A stretch of 64,000 nt of DNA from Treponema_B putidum (GCF_007830595.1 NZ_VLLD01000005.1); one strand, 5' to 3'. Counted from the stretch's first letter, positions 32,225 through 40,662 are shown. The notes: generated by a model not told the origin, from the letters alone. Translations and numbers: made by a program.

Positions 32225-32925
32225 GGAAGAACCGCTCCTTTTACAGTATTAAAAATGATAAGCACAACAATGCCTGCATAAAGAATGAGCAGCAGTGCAT
32301 CTCTCATCCGGAACCGTATGTTTTCAAGACAGCTCCGCCGCTCAAGGTGATCGATTCCCCGTGTAATAGCAGCCTGTGTTATCTCGTCGGATATTTTTGA
32401 CGCTGACACAAGCATCGGCACATACACATATTCCATTGTCCGTACCGGATGGAAAAGCAATCCAGCAGGAGAAACCGATATACCCCGCAAAGACATTGCA
32501 TCCTTGATAAAACCCCATTCTTCCGTCATTGTTGGAAAATAGCGCAAGGTGATCGATAATGCAATCGTAAAACCTTTCGGTAAGTGCAATCGGCTGATTG
32601 CCGCCAAAAAAGTGCTTACCTTAGTTGTTCTGATGAGAAGAGAGCCGAGCATAAAACATGGAATGAGCTTTCGGATGTATACGGCAAACATATAGAGAAT
32701 GCCGCCTACAGTTACCGGAAGGTGCGGCACTAGCAGCATCGGCAGTGCCAGCAAAATGACGAATGCAGCTCCGCTTTTAAATGCACGCCGACAATGTCTT
32801 GCTTGTAAGAGCAGCAAAAAGGGGAGGAATGTAAAAGCGCATTCTATCAGCGTACTCTCATTCAAAAAAACTGATACGCTCGTAATCGCAAGGATGAGTA
32901 ATTTTGTGCGCGGATCAAAAAGCAT
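32221..32925 (-). CDS. ecfT: ECF transporter T component, operon B
   Basis: A 234-residue membrane protein with about five helices and the EcfT coupling motifs KDAMSLRGISVS and AAITRGIDHLERRS. It begins directly after the S-component stop and overlaps the ATPase by four bases. It is paralogous to the operon A protein at 10619-11317. Confidence 0.88.
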   Translation of the reverse strand: MLFDPRTKLLILAITSVSVFLNESTLIECAFTFLPFLLLLQARHCRRAFKSGAAFVILLALPMLLVPHLPVTVGGILYMFAVYIRKLIPCFMLGSLLIRTTKVSTFLAAISRLHLPKGFTIALSITLRYFPTMTEEWGFIKDAMSLRGISVSPAGLLFHPVRTMEYVYVPMLVSASKISDEITQAAITRGIDHLERRSCLENIRFRMRDALLLILYAGIVVLIIFNTVKGAVLP

Positions 32926-33528
32926 TTACACAATTCCCGCTTTTTCAAAATGTTTTTTCAGCAATTTTTTTCCGATCATTCCGCCGATAAGTGCACACAC
33001 AACCGTTCCCGCTATCATTGCCGGAAGCACCCATCGGTTAGCGCCGATTGCATTAATAACTTCGGCAAAAGATGAAAAGTCTCCTTTTTTGCGCATAAAC
33101 GCATCAAACTGAGCAGGCATCACGGCCATTGGAATATACGCTCCCATCGGTGCAAGCGCAAAAATACAATATGCCGTAAGGTTTTTCTTAAAAGATTTAA
33201 ACTCGCCGAAAGATGCAATACCGTCTGCAATAAAACCGAAAAGAATGAAAAAGGCTGACATCATCCAAAACATTCCGGTAATAAAGAGCAACAATCCTGC
33301 TAAAATCCCCAAAATCGAAATTGCACCCCGTTTTGGAATTTTTGCGGTATATAGCATAAAAATACTGCCCGCAAACAATGCGACAATCATCGGCATAAAC
33401 GGAAACGTAACCGGTGTCATCTGTGCAACACCGCCGATGATAAAAGCCGCTGCAAAATAAACAAGCGAAAAAACGCCGATAGAAATAAAATCTTTGGTCT
33501 GTAATGTGTTAATTTTTTTATTTTTCAT
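32926..33528 (-). CDS. MptD-family ECF transporter S component, operon B
   Basis: A 200-residue polytopic protein (MKNKKINTLQTKDFISIGVF start, LLKKHFEKAGIV end), the same length and tail as the operon A S component. It lies seven bases after the TetR stop. The two S components differ through most of the chain, so the two ECF systems may take related but different ligands. Confidence 0.85.
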   Translation of the reverse strand: MKNKKINTLQTKDFISIGVFSLVYFAAAFIIGGVAQMTPVTFPFMPMIVALFAGSIFMLYTAKIPKRGAISILGILAGLLLFITGMFWMMSAFFILFGFIADGIASFGEFKSFKKNLTAYCIFALAPMGAYIPMAVMPAQFDAFMRKKGDFSSFAEVINAIGANRWVLPAMIAGTVVCALIGGMIGKKLLKKHFEKAGIV

Positions 33529-33535
33529 ATTCTCC

Positions 33536-34153
33536 TCATACCAGCTTTAAAAGCCCCTCCCATCCTGAATTAAAGAAAACGGCGAGTTCTTCTACATATC
33601 CCATCGCCTGTTCTCTTGTCATGTCATGTACGACAGTTTCAAATACTGCGGTAAAATACGCACTCGTAATCATGTGATGAAGTTCATGACTGATGCTTCC
33701 TTTGATTTTTCCCTTTTCCCGCAGCAGCCGGTAATATGTTTCGGTACGCTCCACATCCAGTTCCACCAGATCATGGATATAATTTGCGTATTTTGTGCCT
33801 TCCGCGCCGCAAAGTACCAGCTTGAATTCGTCAAAACGGTCATACACGTAATTTACAAAGTGCCGTAAATACTCTGTCGACAAGTTTCTGCTTTCCGCCG
33901 TCCTGTCTTGAGGAATCAATTCGAAATGTGCCTCTTGAGCCGCCTTAAATTGCTCGACCAGCCCGTCTGCCGCTTCGGAAACAAGGGCTTCAAACAAAGC
34001 CGCTTTATCCGAATAATACCGAAAAATGGCCCCGGTAGTTAATCCCGCTTTTTTTGCAATCGTTCGGACAGAGGCAACGCTGTAGCCTTTTTCCAAAAAC
34101 TCACGCTTAGCCGTACCCAAAATAAGTTGTTTGGTATCTTCACTTTTGCTCAT
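33536..34153 (-). CDS. TetR-family regulator, candidate master of the three transport operons
   Basis: A 205-residue regulator with helix-turn-helix in ILGTAKREFLEKGYSVASVRTIAKKAGLTTGAIFRYYSDKAALFEALV (about residues 11-58). The C-terminal domain contains LSTEYLRHFVNYVYDRFDEF and HELHHMITSAYFTAVFETVVHDM, typical of TetR relatives next to multidrug or metal transport genes. It is the first gene of operon B and lies behind the palindrome that also controls the operons at 12.8 and 23.0 kb, so it very likely represses itself and both others. The ligand is unknown. Confidence 0.9.
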   Translation of the reverse strand: MSKSEDTKQLILGTAKREFLEKGYSVASVRTIAKKAGLTTGAIFRYYSDKAALFEALVSEAADGLVEQFKAAQEAHFELIPQDRTAESRNLSTEYLRHFVNYVYDRFDEFKLVLCGAEGTKYANYIHDLVELDVERTETYYRLLREKGKIKGSISHELHHMITSAYFTAVFETVVHDMTREQAMGYVEELAVFFNSGWEGLLKLV

Positions 34154-34170
34154 AAACGAACCGCCTTTGT

Positions 34171-34226
34171 AAATAAAATAGCAATGCTATTTTATTTAGT
34201 ATACATAATTTCTTTTTGAGTGTCAA
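34171..34226 (-). promoter_or_regulatory. Promoter plus operator of the TetR-ECF operon B
   Basis: On the minus strand TTGACA (34221-34226), a 17-base spacer and TATACT (34198-34203) are followed by the perfect palindrome AAATAAAATAGC-N3-GCTATTTTATTT (34171-34197), the same as at 23027-23053 apart from the central three bases. Confidence 0.87.
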
Positions 34227-34305
34227 GGGCCGTATTTGTCAACTAAAAAAAACATTTTTTTTATTGCCGCACAATACATAAATAAAAAATGTTGAAAACC
34301 TACCG

Positions 34306-34347
34306 TACGTAGTACGTATTGACAAAACATTAATTTGCATATATAAG
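34306..34347 (+). promoter_or_regulatory. Promoter with TACGTA-G-TACGTA palindrome at the -35 edge
   Basis: TTGACA (34319-34324), a 17-base spacer and TATAAG (34342-34347) drive the broken ABC gene. The 13-base palindrome at 34306-34318 abuts the -35 box and could be an operator for the lost regulator whose remnant lies at 34920-35052. Confidence 0.55.
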
Positions 34348-34359
34348 AGGAAATATAAA

Positions 34360-34912
34360 ATGAAAAGAACGGCACTTCATTCGTCGGCTAATTTTATATT
34401 TACCTCTTTTGAAGTTATTTTAGAATATACCTTAATAAGAATAATTGCAGCTTTACTTACCTCATTGCATAAGCCTCTTCCTTATATTTATTTGTTTTTA
34501 GCGGCTGGGTTTCTTTTCTTTTTTTGCAGCTTTTATGCACGAAAACTGCGTATGTTGGTAATCTTAGAAAAAACGCAAGATTTGCGCAGCAAGGTGCTTG
34601 ATACGTGTTTATTTCTAAATTAGGAAACAAGGCTGAACTCTTTGCAAAACTTGAAGATTTTTTACACAGTTTTTCGGAAGCAATGATGTTTTCGATTATA
34701 GGAGCAAAAAATAATTTTACCGTAAGTTTAAAACGCTTTCAAAACATTGCAAATAAAAACACAATCATAAAATCATCAACCTCAGAATTTACAAAAATAG
34801 AATATAAAAATGTCCTTCCTTTTTATTTAAAAGAAAAACTTAAACCTCTTTCTTTTTGTATAAATAAAAATGATAAGGTTTTAATTAAAGGAGAAAACGG
34901 AATCGGTAAGCA
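34360..34912 (+). pseudogene. Remnant of an ABC exporter, truncated inside the Walker A motif
   Basis: 34360-34623 encodes one or two membrane helices (LYIFLAAGFLFFFCSFYARK-like) and stops. A second frame from about 34605 continues with HSFSEAMMFSIIGAKNNF and ends in KPLSFCINKNDKVLIKGENGIGK, the strand before and including the ATP-binding loop of an ABC ATPase. After that loop the sequence changes to the antisense of a TetR remnant. So the gene has a frameshift plus loss of the whole ATPase domain and most of the permease. Confidence 0.65.
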
Positions 34913-34919
34913 TGAGAAT

Positions 34920-35052
34920 AATTTATCATATACTCTTCCTCACCCTTTAGCCCGTTTTTAAGCCGCAGGATTTTTTCAAAATATTGATAAAAATTGCTGA
35001 GGGCTATGCCTAAAGTATTTACTATATCCAAAACACTTGCCTGAAATATTGG
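34920..35052 (-). pseudogene. TetR-gene remnant with a large internal deletion
   Basis: On the minus strand PIFQASVLDIVNTLGIALSN and FYQYFEKILRLKNGLKGEEE are continuous. The first part matches the helix-turn-helix of the TetR at 54919-55548 (PIFQASVSDIVNTLGIARGS). The second matches that protein's last residues (KQILWMKNGLKDRE). About 145 residues between them are missing. It is thus a deleted paralogue, next to the broken ABC gene it may once have controlled. Confidence 0.7.
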
Positions 35053-35101
35053 ATTATTGGCATTTAATATTTATAAAAAAAATCTATAAAAAATCAGAAG
35101 T

Positions 35102-35134
35102 TCTATTGACATTACAATAGATTTGTTGTATATT
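35102..35134 (+). promoter_or_regulatory. Promoter with palindrome over the -35 box, sirtuin-macrodomain operon
   Basis: TTGACA (35106-35111), a 17-base spacer and TATATT (35129-35134). TCTATTG-ACATTA-CAATAGA (35102-35121) is a perfect 7-6-7 palindrome centred on the -35 box. The Rrf2 regulator encoded at the operon end (37388-37807) is the likely binder. Confidence 0.6.
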
Positions 35135-35203
35135 ATAGCTGTAAGTTAATTAGAACAACTTGCATAGATTTTAAACGGTCATTTATTTTATAATGAGGTT
35201 GCA

Positions 35204-35686
35204 ATGGAAACAAAACTAAGTCTTAAAGGTATCGCAGAATATCTTGACGGAATCGGGCTGCAGTATATGGCTACAATCGGACTTGATGGAAAGCCTAAAG
35301 TACGTCCTGTTCAGTATATGATTTTGCGTGATGATAAATTATGGTTCTGTACAAACAAAGAAAAAGCGATGTATGCGGAATTGCAAAAATCGCCGTTTAT
35401 AGACCTGTGCGGAAGCCGGCTGCAAAAAGATGAAATTACAACGGCATGGATTCGGTTCAGTGCAGAAGTTGTTTTCCCGGTAGAAAGTGAAGAAATCTTC
35501 GCTGCAAAAAAGGCAATAATGCAAAAAAGTGAGATAGTTCATGAGCTTTATCATAACAATCCGGAGCATCCTCTGTTCAAAGTTTTTTATTTGAAGAATA
35601 TTTGCGGTTCACTCAATAATCTCGGGCATGTAAAAGGTTTGGAAGAGCGAAAAGATTTTTCAAAGCCGATTGATTTTTATTTTTAA
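35204..35686 (+). CDS. Pyridoxamine 5'-phosphate oxidase-like FMN-binding split-barrel protein
   Basis: A 160-residue split-barrel protein: YLDGIGLQYMATIGLDGKPKVRPVQYMILRDDKLWFCTNKEKAMYAELQ is the classic opening of small flavin-binding PNPOx-like proteins. Typical members bind FMN, F420 or haem; the substrate is unknown here. It is the first gene of a four-gene operon with the zinc macrodomain, SirTM sirtuin and Rrf2 genes. Confidence 0.85.
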   Translation: METKLSLKGIAEYLDGIGLQYMATIGLDGKPKVRPVQYMILRDDKLWFCTNKEKAMYAELQKSPFIDLCGSRLQKDEITTAWIRFSAEVVFPVESEEIFAAKKAIMQKSEIVHELYHNNPEHPLFKVFYLKNICGSLNNLGHVKGLEERKDFSKPIDFYF

Positions 35687-35714
35687 GAAAGGCTTATTGT
35701 AAGGAAGGTAAATT

Positions 35715-36494
35715 ATGACACAGACAGAACGGCGGCGTTTTTTAATTGAATATCTTCTCGCAGAAAATTCTCAATACCGAGGCATGCAGATTCCTGAAAA
35801 TGAAACGGAACAAAAGCATCTTCTTCGTTCACTTGTGAATCTACGTCCTGTCGTTCCTGCAAGTGAAGAGTTTTTGCATATTGAAGATGAGTATTTGCAG
35901 GAAGAAAATAAACTGCGCGGAATTACCGACATCATGGATTTGGTTCCGGCGTGCAGCGGCTTTTACCTGTGGAGGGGCGACATTACTACACTCAAAGTCG
36001 ATGCAATCGTGAATGCTGCAAACAGCGGAATGACCGGCTGCTGGCAGCCCTGCCACTCCTGTATCGACAACTGTATCCACACCTTTGCAGGAATCAGACT
36101 CCGTGCCGCCTGCGATTCGATTATGAAAAAACAGGGGCACGAAGAGCCTGAAGGTCAAGCAAAAATCACTCCTGCGTTTAATCTGCCGTGTAAGTTTGTG
36201 CTTCATACCGTCGGCCCGATTGTTCAGGGAAAACTTCAAAAAAAGCATGAGGAGCTGTTAGCATCTTGTTACTCTTCCTGCCTGAAACTGGCTGAAGAAA
36301 ATGAAGTTAAGAGCCTTGCTTTTTGCTGTATTTCTACAGGGGTATTTATGTTTCCGAATGAAAGAGCCGCCGAAATAGCAGTAGAGACCGTCCGCAAATA
36401 TTATGAGGAAACGGGAAGCCGGATGAAAGTTGTGTTTAATGTGTTCACTGAAAAAGACGAGGAAATTTACCGGAGGCTTATTTTCAGCCGCTAA
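35715..36494 (+). CDS. Zinc-dependent macrodomain, protein ADP-ribose hydrolase
   Basis: A 259-residue macrodomain. The ADP-ribose site is GDITTLKVDAIVNAANSGMTGCWQP, followed by the zinc-macro signature HSCIDNCIHTFAGIRLRAAC, whose Cys and His residues bind a catalytic zinc. The second loop is FCCISTGVFMFPNERAAEIA. An about 75-residue N-terminal helical extension is also usual in this class. Zinc macrodomains remove ADP-ribose from proteins and are linked to SirTM sirtuins in Staphylococcus and Streptococcus. The SirTM gene follows 18 bases later. Confidence 0.92.
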   Translation: MTQTERRRFLIEYLLAENSQYRGMQIPENETEQKHLLRSLVNLRPVVPASEEFLHIEDEYLQEENKLRGITDIMDLVPACSGFYLWRGDITTLKVDAIVNAANSGMTGCWQPCHSCIDNCIHTFAGIRLRAACDSIMKKQGHEEPEGQAKITPAFNLPCKFVLHTVGPIVQGKLQKKHEELLASCYSSCLKLAEENEVKSLAFCCISTGVFMFPNERAAEIAVETVRKYYEETGSRMKVVFNVFTEKDEEIYRRLIFSR

Positions 36495-36512
36495 AAATAG
36501 GGAGTTTTTTAT

Positions 36513-37391
36513 ATGACAGAGAAGATTGAGAAATTAAAACAGATTCTTTCCGAAGCGAAAACAGTTGTCATCGGAGCGGGAAGCGGGCTTTCCACTTCGG
36601 CAGGATTTACTTATTCCGGTGAGCGGTTTGAAAAATACTTTTCCGATTTTGCGGCAAAATACGGTTTTCACGATATGTATTCGGGAGGATTTACGCCTTT
36701 TGAATCGCTTGAAGAGCGTTGGGCCTATTGGAGCCGTTATATTATGATAAACCGCTATATGAATCCGCCGAAACCGGTTTATGAAGATTTGTTTTCTCTT
36801 GTGAAGGATAAGGATTATTTTGTGCTTACTACAAATGTAGACCATTGCTTTCAAAAAGCGGGTTTTGACAAGGAAAGGCTTTTCTACACGCAGGGAGATT
36901 ACGGATTGTTCCAATGCAGCGAGCCGTGCCATGAGAAAACTTATGACAACGAAAAACAAATCCGTGCAATGTGGGAATTCCGGCAGAGAATGGAAATCCC
37001 GGCAGAACTTGTTCCTCATTGTCCTGTCTGCGGAAAACCGATGAGCATGAACCTGCGGGCAGACATCACTTTTGTTACAGACAAAGGCTGGCACAAGGCA
37101 TCAAAAAGGTACGAGAATTTTTTGCAGACCCGGAATATAATCTCCCCGCAGGGTCAACAAGAACATCAAGCAGACAGCGGAAAAGTGCTGTTTCTTGAAC
37201 TGGGTGTTGGAGGAAATACGCCCGGAATCATAAAGTATCCTTTTTGGCAGATGACGTTAAAAAATCTGAATGCGGACTATGCCTGCATCAATTTTGGCGA
37301 AGCCGTTGTGCCGCTCAAAATAGAAAACCAATCTATTTGTATCAATGAGGATATTGGCGAAGTTTTGAAGGAAATTAAGGCAAAAAGATGA
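36513..37391 (+). CDS. SirTM-class sirtuin, protein ADP-ribosyltransferase
   Basis: A 292-residue sirtuin: GAGSGLSTSAGFTYSG is the NAD-binding loop and TTNVDHCFQKAGF the second motif. FYTQGDYGLFQCSEPCH has Gln where canonical deacetylases have the catalytic His, a hallmark of SirTM enzymes that ADP-ribosylate rather than deacylate. Cys pairs near QCSEPC and CPVCGKP form the zinc site. In Gram-positive relatives the target is a lipoylated GcvH-like protein; no GcvH-L or lipoate ligase gene is present here. It overlaps the Rrf2 gene by four bases. Confidence 0.9.
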   Translation: MTEKIEKLKQILSEAKTVVIGAGSGLSTSAGFTYSGERFEKYFSDFAAKYGFHDMYSGGFTPFESLEERWAYWSRYIMINRYMNPPKPVYEDLFSLVKDKDYFVLTTNVDHCFQKAGFDKERLFYTQGDYGLFQCSEPCHEKTYDNEKQIRAMWEFRQRMEIPAELVPHCPVCGKPMSMNLRADITFVTDKGWHKASKRYENFLQTRNIISPQGQQEHQADSGKVLFLELGVGGNTPGIIKYPFWQMTLKNLNADYACINFGEAVVPLKIENQSICINEDIGEVLKEIKAKR

Positions 37392-37807
37392 AGATAAGTG
37401 TCCGTTTTACGGCAGCAGTACATACGCTTTTGTGTATCCGGCATTTTCAAAAAGATATGCGCGTTACTTCGGATTTTATTGCTGCAAGCACGGGTGTAAA
37501 TGCCGTTATAATAAGAAAGATTTTGCTTCAGTTACAAAAAGCGGGACTTATAGAAACGGCGGCAGGGGTCGGAGGATCGCGATTGGCACAGCATCCGGAT
37601 AAAATAACCCTCCTCGATGTTTATAACGCAATCAATGAGGGCGATGAAGAGAGGGATATTTTTAATTTTCACCCTAATCCCAATCCGAAATGCCCTGTGG
37701 GAAGCAAAATTCATCTTTTGCTTGATGTCAAATTGGATGATGCTCAAAAAGCAATGAAGGATTCGCTTAACAAAACAACTATTGCCGATTTAAGTAAAGA
37801 TATTTAA
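37388..37807 (+). CDS. Rrf2-family transcriptional regulator
   Basis: A 139-residue regulator with a winged helix: SVRFTAAVHTLLCIRHFQ, then SDFIAASTGVNAVIIRKILLQLQKAGLIETAAGVGGSRLAQ is the Rrf2 recognition helix and wing. Only one Cys remains (PKCPVGSKIHLLL), so a full iron-sulfur site of the IscR/NsrR kind (three Cys) is not present. The YwnA/SaiR-type thiol-responsive mode is a possibility. The start overlaps the sirtuin stop as ATGA, tying it to the operon. Confidence 0.88.
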   Translation: MKISVRFTAAVHTLLCIRHFQKDMRVTSDFIAASTGVNAVIIRKILLQLQKAGLIETAAGVGGSRLAQHPDKITLLDVYNAINEGDEERDIFNFHPNPNPKCPVGSKIHLLLDVKLDDAQKAMKDSLNKTTIADLSKDI

Positions 37808-37904
37808 CATGAGAGAAAGATTCCTAATTCAAGCTTCTCAGTCTGACACGGAGATCAAACCGTTGTTGTGCGTCGATGCGCTATCTTGAAAATAAAGATT
37901 ATTT

Positions 37905-39566
37905 TTGGTAATATGGAAAGTGTTGATTTTATCTAAATTAATTCAGTCTATAAAAGACTTTTTCTATTCTTTGTTTTTTTCAACCGAAGAGGAAGCCGGC
38001 TCTCAAAAGGCCATGCGGAGTATTATTCAGGATTTAAAAAAATGCAGATACCCTGTATACCGTCATGACAACACCATATTGGCCGGCTTGCCTATGCTTA
38101 TTTATGAAATCTACAGAATAAGCTTACCCCTTAAACATATTCTGCAAGAATCTATATGTTCCAATGATATTCGTATTTCAAATTTCTTTTTGGATAAAAT
38201 TGTCGAGTCCTCATTTTCAGACCAACAAAGAACACTAAAGGAAAATATATCTTTTAGCTGCCGAATGGAAAAAATCGCTGATCTGATGAGAGATGATTTT
38301 GATCAAAAAATAAAGGAGCAAACAAATGAATTTGATGATTTGTTGTTTTCTTTAGCCGAGCCTGCATTTAAGGTTGTTGATGTAAAAATAAACAAAATAT
38401 TTGCTTTTTTTGATTTTTGCAGTTTTCAATTTAACACCTTTTTTGCTTATTTTGATCCGGGGTTTAATACGGTTATTAATACCGACGCTGTGATGGAACA
38501 TTATAATTTTGAAAATGTAGACGGTATGACTATTTTTCAAGAAATTCTTGATTTGGATTATCTTATCCGTAATATATCTATAGACGAGCATTTGCTGGAT
38601 GGTTTGCTCTTTCTTAATTCCATTCTTCCCGAAGATAAGCAGTCTGATGAGCTTTATATAAAAAAAAGTTTAAAAATGTTTGCTTCAACGCTCGAAAACA
38701 GTCTCGGTAAAAATACTTTAATAAACCTTGCCAAGCTGATAAAAAACGATCCTAAGTTTGAAGATAAAACAAAAGCTCCCCGATTTTTTTCTGAAACGGA
38801 AGACTATAAGACAAGGCTTATAACAAATTTTAGCGCCGATACAAAAAAAATCCTCAAATTAAGACAAGACGCTCAAATGGTATCGCTTATAGACGATTTA
38901 TTCGGAAATATTGAAATTTTTAAACTGGATGTTTATAACGATGAACTAAATAATAAAATACAATCTTTATCAGGTCTTTCTTTAGATTGGATAAAACCTC
39001 TGGAAATTGTAAAAACTTATACAAAGAGTTTTTTTGTGCCTTTGATGGAGCCTTTTTTGAGAGAGCTTTTGGTAGAAGGACTTTTTGAAGATAAAAAAAT
39101 GAAATCGGAATTTGCAGCGGACTATTATTACTGTTTGGCTGTTATAGAAAAGATAAATGAACTTGAAAAAGCGATGTACGGTAAAAATGAGTCTTCAATA
39201 GAGCTTATAAGAGGTTATTTAACGAGAATGGAGGCCGGAGGGGATTTTGAAAAACATCTATCAAAAGTGATTGATGATATTAACCAGCGTTCAAAGAAAT
39301 TTTTAGAAGAAGCCGGCAAACACTACTTAAACTTGCTTAAATTTTGTAAGTTAATAATAAAAGATACTTATAAACCCGTTCCCGAAAATGTATATAACAT
39401 AACAGCAATGATAAATTCTACAAAAAACAAAGAAAGATTCGCTATTTTTGCAAACGGAATAGAAAATTTTGAAAAAATGATAGAGCTTTTAAAAAAATAT
39501 GTTGTCATCGATATGTCGGAACTCAACGAAAAGGCAGGTAACAGCTATGAAAACAGGATCAAATGA
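37905..39566 (+). CDS. Large spirochaete protein of unknown function
   Basis: A 553-residue helical protein with no clear membrane segment or signal peptide. The start is uncertain: TTG at 37905, GTG at 37920 or TTG at 37923 are possible and no strong ribosome-binding site settles it. It has paired helices rich in Lys, Glu and Leu and a hydrophobic patch (FFDFCSFQFNTFFAYFDPG). The length and charge pattern recall spirochaete-restricted conserved proteins (DUF5312-like), but I cannot assign it. The following diguanylate cyclase gene overlaps its end by about 20 bases, so they are co-transcribed. Confidence 0.65.
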   Translation: MVIWKVLILSKLIQSIKDFFYSLFFSTEEEAGSQKAMRSIIQDLKKCRYPVYRHDNTILAGLPMLIYEIYRISLPLKHILQESICSNDIRISNFFLDKIVESSFSDQQRTLKENISFSCRMEKIADLMRDDFDQKIKEQTNEFDDLLFSLAEPAFKVVDVKINKIFAFFDFCSFQFNTFFAYFDPGFNTVINTDAVMEHYNFENVDGMTIFQEILDLDYLIRNISIDEHLLDGLLFLNSILPEDKQSDELYIKKSLKMFASTLENSLGKNTLINLAKLIKNDPKFEDKTKAPRFFSETEDYKTRLITNFSADTKKILKLRQDAQMVSLIDDLFGNIEIFKLDVYNDELNNKIQSLSGLSLDWIKPLEIVKTYTKSFFVPLMEPFLRELLVEGLFEDKKMKSEFAADYYYCLAVIEKINELEKAMYGKNESSIELIRGYLTRMEAGGDFEKHLSKVIDDINQRSKKFLEEAGKHYLNLLKFCKLIIKDTYKPVPENVYNITAMINSTKNKERFAIFANGIENFEKMIELLKKYVVIDMSELNEKAGNSYENRIK

Positions 39567-40662
39567 AAAATTATTAAAAAAAGCATTACATGCAGGGAAT
39601 TGTAAAAAATATACGGATAAAATTTTTCATCAAGAAAAAGAAATATTTGATTTAAAGCAATTATTGCAAATTTCAAAGAGTTTAAATTCGGTTTTGGAAT
39701 TTGACCGCTTGATTGAGGCAATATTATATATAGTTATGGCTCAGCTAAAAACCTTAGGCGCTGCAATTTTTACAAAAAAGTCCTTTGACGATAATAATTT
39801 TGTTTTAAATAGAGATCATTATGGGTTTGATATATCCCGTGATATTCAATATTCCATCAATACGGACCACCCGCTGATAAGTTTTTTGAATAAATCCAAT
39901 TCAGGTTTTACTCCTGATGAAATAGGCAAAAACATAAAAACCGACAAAATTATAGAAGACTTATTTAGTCTCAGGCCTTCTTTTTTGATCCCCTTAAAAG
40001 CTAAAAACAGAATGGTAGGTTTTTTGCTCTTAGGCGAGAGAATGGAAAATTCTCATAAATTTACCGATTATGAAAAAAATATTATAGAAAATATTGCCTC
40101 CTTAGCGGCTATAGCAATAAATAATTCTCAGCTTCTGGAAATGACAACAACCGATATAATGACTCATTTAAAACTAAAACATTACTTTTTTACTCTTCTT
40201 ATGGAGAGGTTGGATATTATAAATTCATCAAAAACAAAAGAAGAAACCCTTTCCATATTGATGATTGATATAGATTTTTTTAAAAAGATAAACAATACCT
40301 ATGGGCATTCTGCGGGAGATATTATTTTGGAAGAAACAGCTAGAATTATAAAATCATGTACCCGATCTGCAGATACGGCCGCAAGATACGGAGGAGAAGA
40401 ATTTGTTGTAATGCTTAGTAATACTCCGGCTAATGATGCTATGGCTATAGCTGAGAGGATAAGAAAATCGATAGAAAGGAATGTTATACTCTATAATGAT
40501 AAACAAATCAAAATCACTGTTTCGACAGGTGTATCAAGTTATAACTTTGACCTTGAGCCGGCAAAATCTTTAGTGGACAGAGCCGATAAGGCCTTATATG
40601 AATCCAAACAAAACGGAAGAAATTGTGTAACATTATCTGAAAATAACTTGCCTAAAGGTTAG
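39547..40662 (+). CDS. GAF-GGDEF diguanylate cyclase
   Basis: The start at ATG 39547 follows AGGTAAC; the frame open from 39499 lies within the previous gene. The 371-residue protein has a GAF sensor domain (about 50-195) and a GGDEF domain (about 215-365). Key motifs: LMIDIDFFKKINNTYGHSAGD (substrate and metal site), RYGGEEFVVM (the GGEEF catalytic loop) and RSAD five residues before it, an intact inhibitory I-site. It makes the second messenger cyclic di-GMP, which in T. denticola affects motility and surface traits. No EAL domain is present. Confidence 0.92.
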   Translation: MKTGSNEKLLKKALHAGNCKKYTDKIFHQEKEIFDLKQLLQISKSLNSVLEFDRLIEAILYIVMAQLKTLGAAIFTKKSFDDNNFVLNRDHYGFDISRDIQYSINTDHPLISFLNKSNSGFTPDEIGKNIKTDKIIEDLFSLRPSFLIPLKAKNRMVGFLLLGERMENSHKFTDYEKNIIENIASLAAIAINNSQLLEMTTTDIMTHLKLKHYFFTLLMERLDIINSSKTKEETLSILMIDIDFFKKINNTYGHSAGDIILEETARIIKSCTRSADTAARYGGEEFVVMLSNTPANDAMAIAERIRKSIERNVILYNDKQIKITVSTGVSSYNFDLEPAKSLVDRADKALYESKQNGRNCVTLSENNLPKG

